Shown here in pieces: positions 62,401 to 64,000 of a DNA stretch of 64,000 bases. The notes under the pieces were generated by a model, which searched no databases, was not told where the DNA came from, and saw only the letters and a list, made by a program, of their open reading frames with translations. The stretch spans positions 6,374,001-6,438,000 of the forward strand of contig NZ_JAFBCK010000001.1 of NCBI RefSeq assembly GCF_016907695.1. Direction: 5' to 3'. Both the position numbers and the translations under genes were made by a program. Source of the stretch: Actinokineospora baliensis (lineage in GTDB: Bacteria > Actinomycetota > Actinomycetes > Mycobacteriales > Pseudonocardiaceae). The number at the start of each line of letters is the position of its first letter. Within the stretch, counting starts at the first letter, position 1.

Positions 62401-64000
62401 TGCTGCCCAGCGGGACGTGGCGGGTCCGCACGACCCACTCGAACAGCTCGAACGAGCCGACCGGGCCGTTGAGCGAGGGCTGTCCGACGGCTTGCCCGTC
62501 GATCGCGTACGACACCTGCCCGTAGTCCATGGACCGGGTGACACCGAGGCCGAGGTCGTAGTCCTGCTCGGCGCCGACGGTGAAGCCCAGGGTGAACGAC
62601 TGGTTGGCCGCGGTGCCGTAGAAGTGCACCTGGGCGCCGTTGGACCAGGTCACGCCGCAGCAGCTGGACTGGTTGACGATGGTCACGCCCTGCCCGCCTG
62701 GCTGCGAGACGGTCATCGACTCGGCCTCGAGCTTGGTCGGCGAGAGCAGCGTCGACGGCGCGACGTAGAACTCGTACGCCTGGGTCTCCGCCGAGAGCTT
62801 GTGCGAGCGGTCGAAGCTGCGCACGTGCAGGGTGTGGTAGCCGGGCGAGAGGCCCACGGGGATGCGGATGGTCGCCGACGACCCGGAGACCCAGCCGCCG
62901 GTGAGGCCGAAGACCTTGTCGAAGTCGCAGTCGGTCGGGCCGGGCAGGACCTCGGTGCCCGGGCCGTTGAAGGTGTAGGTGAAGCCCTCGACCTCGCCGC
63001 CGGCGCTACCGGGGTCGCTCACCGAGATCGACCCGGGGGCGTTGGTCGGGGCACCCCAGGCACCCTTGGGGTAGTCGGGGCTCGGCTTGACCACCGGGGT
63101 CAGCAGCGGTGTCGACCGGACGTTGAAGTCCAAGACCGGCGAGTAGTCCGGTCCCCACAGGTTGCGGCCGGGGTCGCCGGGGTACTGGCTGAGCGCACCG
63201 ACCCGGTAGCGGTAGTCGCCGTCGGGCAGGGTGGGGGTGGTCCAGGTCCCCGTCGTCCCCGAGGCGATCACCACGGCGTTGTTGGAGTTCGCCACCAGTG
63301 CGTTGGTGATGCGGTTGAAGATCTCGTAGCGCAGGATCACCGGCAGCGTCGGGTTGTTGTTGTCGGTCGCCGTGGCCTGCAGGGTCGGGGTCTGGGTGGC
63401 CACCGTCGCGCTGTAGGGCCAGCACTGACCGGCAGCGGGGATGACCAGGCCGCCCGGCTGGTTGGGGCGGTAGCTGAACTCGGCGACCAGCTTCGGCGCC
63501 GCGGCACCGGCAGTGGCGAACTTCTTCCACTGCAGCTGCTGGTTCTCGTCCTGGGCGGCGAGGGCCACGGTGATGTCGTTCCAGCCGCCGTTGGCCGCGG
63601 TCTGCACGAAGTCCTTGACCGGGGCCGCGTCGAACACGACGCCACCGGCACCGCCGCACTGGTCGCCCGCGCCGGAGGACTTGGTGTCCAGCAGGGCGGT
63701 CAGACCGGGGTTGTTCCAGGTCATGCCGGAGAAGATCGGACCGGTGCTCCACAAGCGAACCGGCTCGGCGGTGCACAGGTGCGCGCCGTGGGTCTGGGTG
63801 GTGTACACCCCAGCGGTCCAGACCACCGCGGCCCAGCCGGAGCGGGGCTTGATGGGCTCGGTGTTCAAGCGGAAGTACGACCGCGCGGTGGTCAGCGCGC
63901 CGCACGCGCCGCCGCCGTTGTAGCAGCGGCCGACCTGGGCGTCCATGTTGGCGTTGAAGTAGCTGTAGCCGTTCGCGGTCGTCTCGCCCCACGCGAGCTG
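59444..64000 (-). CDS. Large secreted modular protein: beta-sandwich modules, LamG and a degenerate SGNH domain (5' end outside window)
   Basis: At least 1518 residues; the frame runs off the right edge, so the start and signal peptide are not seen. The first 150 visible residues look like a DNRLRE-type beta-helix or sandwich module of extracellular actinomycete proteins. Two CBM6-like modules follow (each beginning EAESMTVSQPGG or FEAEQPSQVTPTQPPG). The C-terminal 450 residues contain an SGNH-like domain split by a LamG/concanavalin domain (VDFDGSTGHATISG through GYFNGSISEVSLFQG). The expected GDSL nucleophile motif reads VVLGDQQSAAAGTD, and the terminal DxxH is not visible. Probably a cell-surface carbohydrate-binding protein. 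Confidence 0.85.
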   Translation of the reverse strand, partial: QLAWGETTANGYSYFNANMDAQVGRCYNGGGACGALTTARSYFRLNTEPIKPRSGWAAVVWTAGVYTTQTHGAHLCTAEPVRLWSTGPIFSGMTWNNPGLTALLDTKSSGAGDQCGGAGGVVFDAAPVKDFVQTAANGGWNDITVALAAQDENQQLQWKKFATAGAAAPKLVAEFSYRPNQPGGLVIPAAGQCWPYSATVATQTPTLQATATDNNNPTLPVILRYEIFNRITNALVANSNNAVVIASGTTGTWTTPTLPDGDYRYRVGALSQYPGDPGRNLWGPDYSPVLDFNVRSTPLLTPVVKPSPDYPKGAWGAPTNAPGSISVSDPGSAGGEVEGFTYTFNGPGTEVLPGPTDCDFDKVFGLTGGWVSGSSATIRIPVGLSPGYHTLHVRSFDRSHKLSAETQAYEFYVAPSTLLSPTKLEAESMTVSQPGGQGVTIVNQSSCCGVTWSNGAQVHFYGTAANQSFTLGFTVGAEQDYDLGLGVTRSMDYGQVSYAIDGQAVGQPSLNGPVGSFELFEWVVRTRHVPLGSRRLTAGAHTLTVTVTGTNGFTTGQRYHAGVDYLLLTPTGRFEAEQPSQVTPTQPPGQSMTVARQNQAGGGAYWSEGAQLGFDATANGASVDLAFKIPVEADYAVGINLAKGPQQGKVTIKLDDVVLGKTDDTPWDGYQATAGTAYVPLGGAHLAAGTHKLKITVAGKHASSTGYKVGVDYFGAVAFAAATAVDFTSAMNNNGIAPEGTAADLDTNGAASISAQTMAAAGLAPGSLFTVDGATFVMPAHRADGNDNVIAHGQTIPLPVAQQVKASAVGLLVVDTCYSVPQRSGAVTYLDNTVDRPQFPTVPDWFLGPKESAHVVLPHFNLGTAVATSGQPRLYTIFVPTDPTKTLKSVTLPNYGTPFVPGCTGGPALHVLAMAPRPVQAGWLGAWSAQPDTTSVPPGGVGFANQTVRTVVHPSLTGSQVRVTLSNSLNTSAVTVNKVSVGAQQGTGVDSVATPAAVLFGGSASVTIPAGGEVTSDAVAFPSGGTGNLVFSAYHSAALTRVPVHSRPSAPVRIGSGDLTATASGTGFATAATGSYLVSGLQVSTSDNSLGTVVVLGDQQSAAAGTDISAGHNKTWVDRLPGALDTAGMPLPGSIVNASRAGLAATATWQMNEPSGTALNDPSGSFTGTLVGTSARTTERGGAVDFDGSTGHATISGTPIKTTESYTISAWAKLESTAVSATIFSRGDSTTGSLQLLYSKPHNAWALTNPAGGASALVVGPAPALNTWTHLVGTYDAATREMRLYVNGAQVAFGPRVVVDGAGPFVIGAGKSAGGAVSGYFNGSISEVSLFQGAATATDVGILYLGNAVTGPRAGISSQSLTEAATSLNRHVYGEPNLRTVVVALGANDVLAGRSKNDILAGFRQVMHQANAEALRNVRRTDGSLNHVIVATIPALGLAANDPREVIRQQVNTDLLNNFTDQGADEVIDIAGTVADSGNPNLISSGYLTGGQPNDTYYTVVAAAIAAAASTFPPTAQF

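Overview
The window is GC-rich DNA (third codon positions are nearly all G or C) from an actinomycete. Gene style, leaderless GTG starts, MbtH, SARP and LmbU-type regulators and the branched-chain ABC operon fit Pseudonocardiales (Actinokineospora, Saccharothrix or Lentzea-like), but the genus is a guess. No rRNA, CRISPR array or insertion sequence was seen; there is one tRNA gene.

Left flank, 1-7 kb: the 3' part of a branched-chain amino-acid ABC transporter operon (livK, livH, livM, all minus), an exported fibronectin-III protein, an ANTAR response regulator and a tRNA-Leu(CAA). Next, 7.5-12.7 kb, is a visibly less GC-rich island beside the tRNA: a STAND/NB-ARC-TPR protein with an amyloid-like N-terminal motif, a MycE/TylE-like O-methyltransferase and an unrecognised GT-B-like protein.

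Core, about 12.8-43.9 kb: a nonribosomal peptide cluster built from dispersed pieces (stand-alone C, A-T-C, stand-alone T, two C-A-T, one A-T, MbtH, type II thioesterase). Precursor and tailoring genes are glutamate mutase S and E subunits (3-methylaspartate), a stand-alone AsnRS-like amidoligase candidate, a glutamate-synthase FMN domain, a DapF-fold protein without its catalytic cysteines, an ATP-grasp ligase, a P5C reductase, a fold-type-II PLP enzyme, a P450, an O-carbamoyltransferase, a long haem-oxygenase-like diiron oxidase candidate and a 28-residue peptide gene. An LmbU/NovE-family regulator sits at the right edge of this block. Five copies of an 18-bp palindrome, TGTCCCGCYGGCGGGACR, lie at the transcription units of this block and nowhere else I looked; I propose they are the LmbU-type operators.

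Second block, 44.1-56.5 kb: a tightly coupled nine-gene minus-strand operon (class III aminotransferase, two D-2-hydroxyacid dehydrogenases, a Gfo/Idh-SIS fusion, a sugar-phosphate cyclase, an FAH-family protein, an HpcH aldolase, an MFS exporter and a FemAB/GNAT-like protein) behind a SARP-NB-ARC regulator. It looks like a cyclitol-type or unusual acid pathway, either a second half of the same product or a neighbouring cluster under separate control.

Right flank, 56.9-64 kb: a membrane Ser/Thr kinase, a secreted PEBP-family protein and a very large secreted modular protein that runs off the window. I could not assign the product of the peptide cluster to a known compound.
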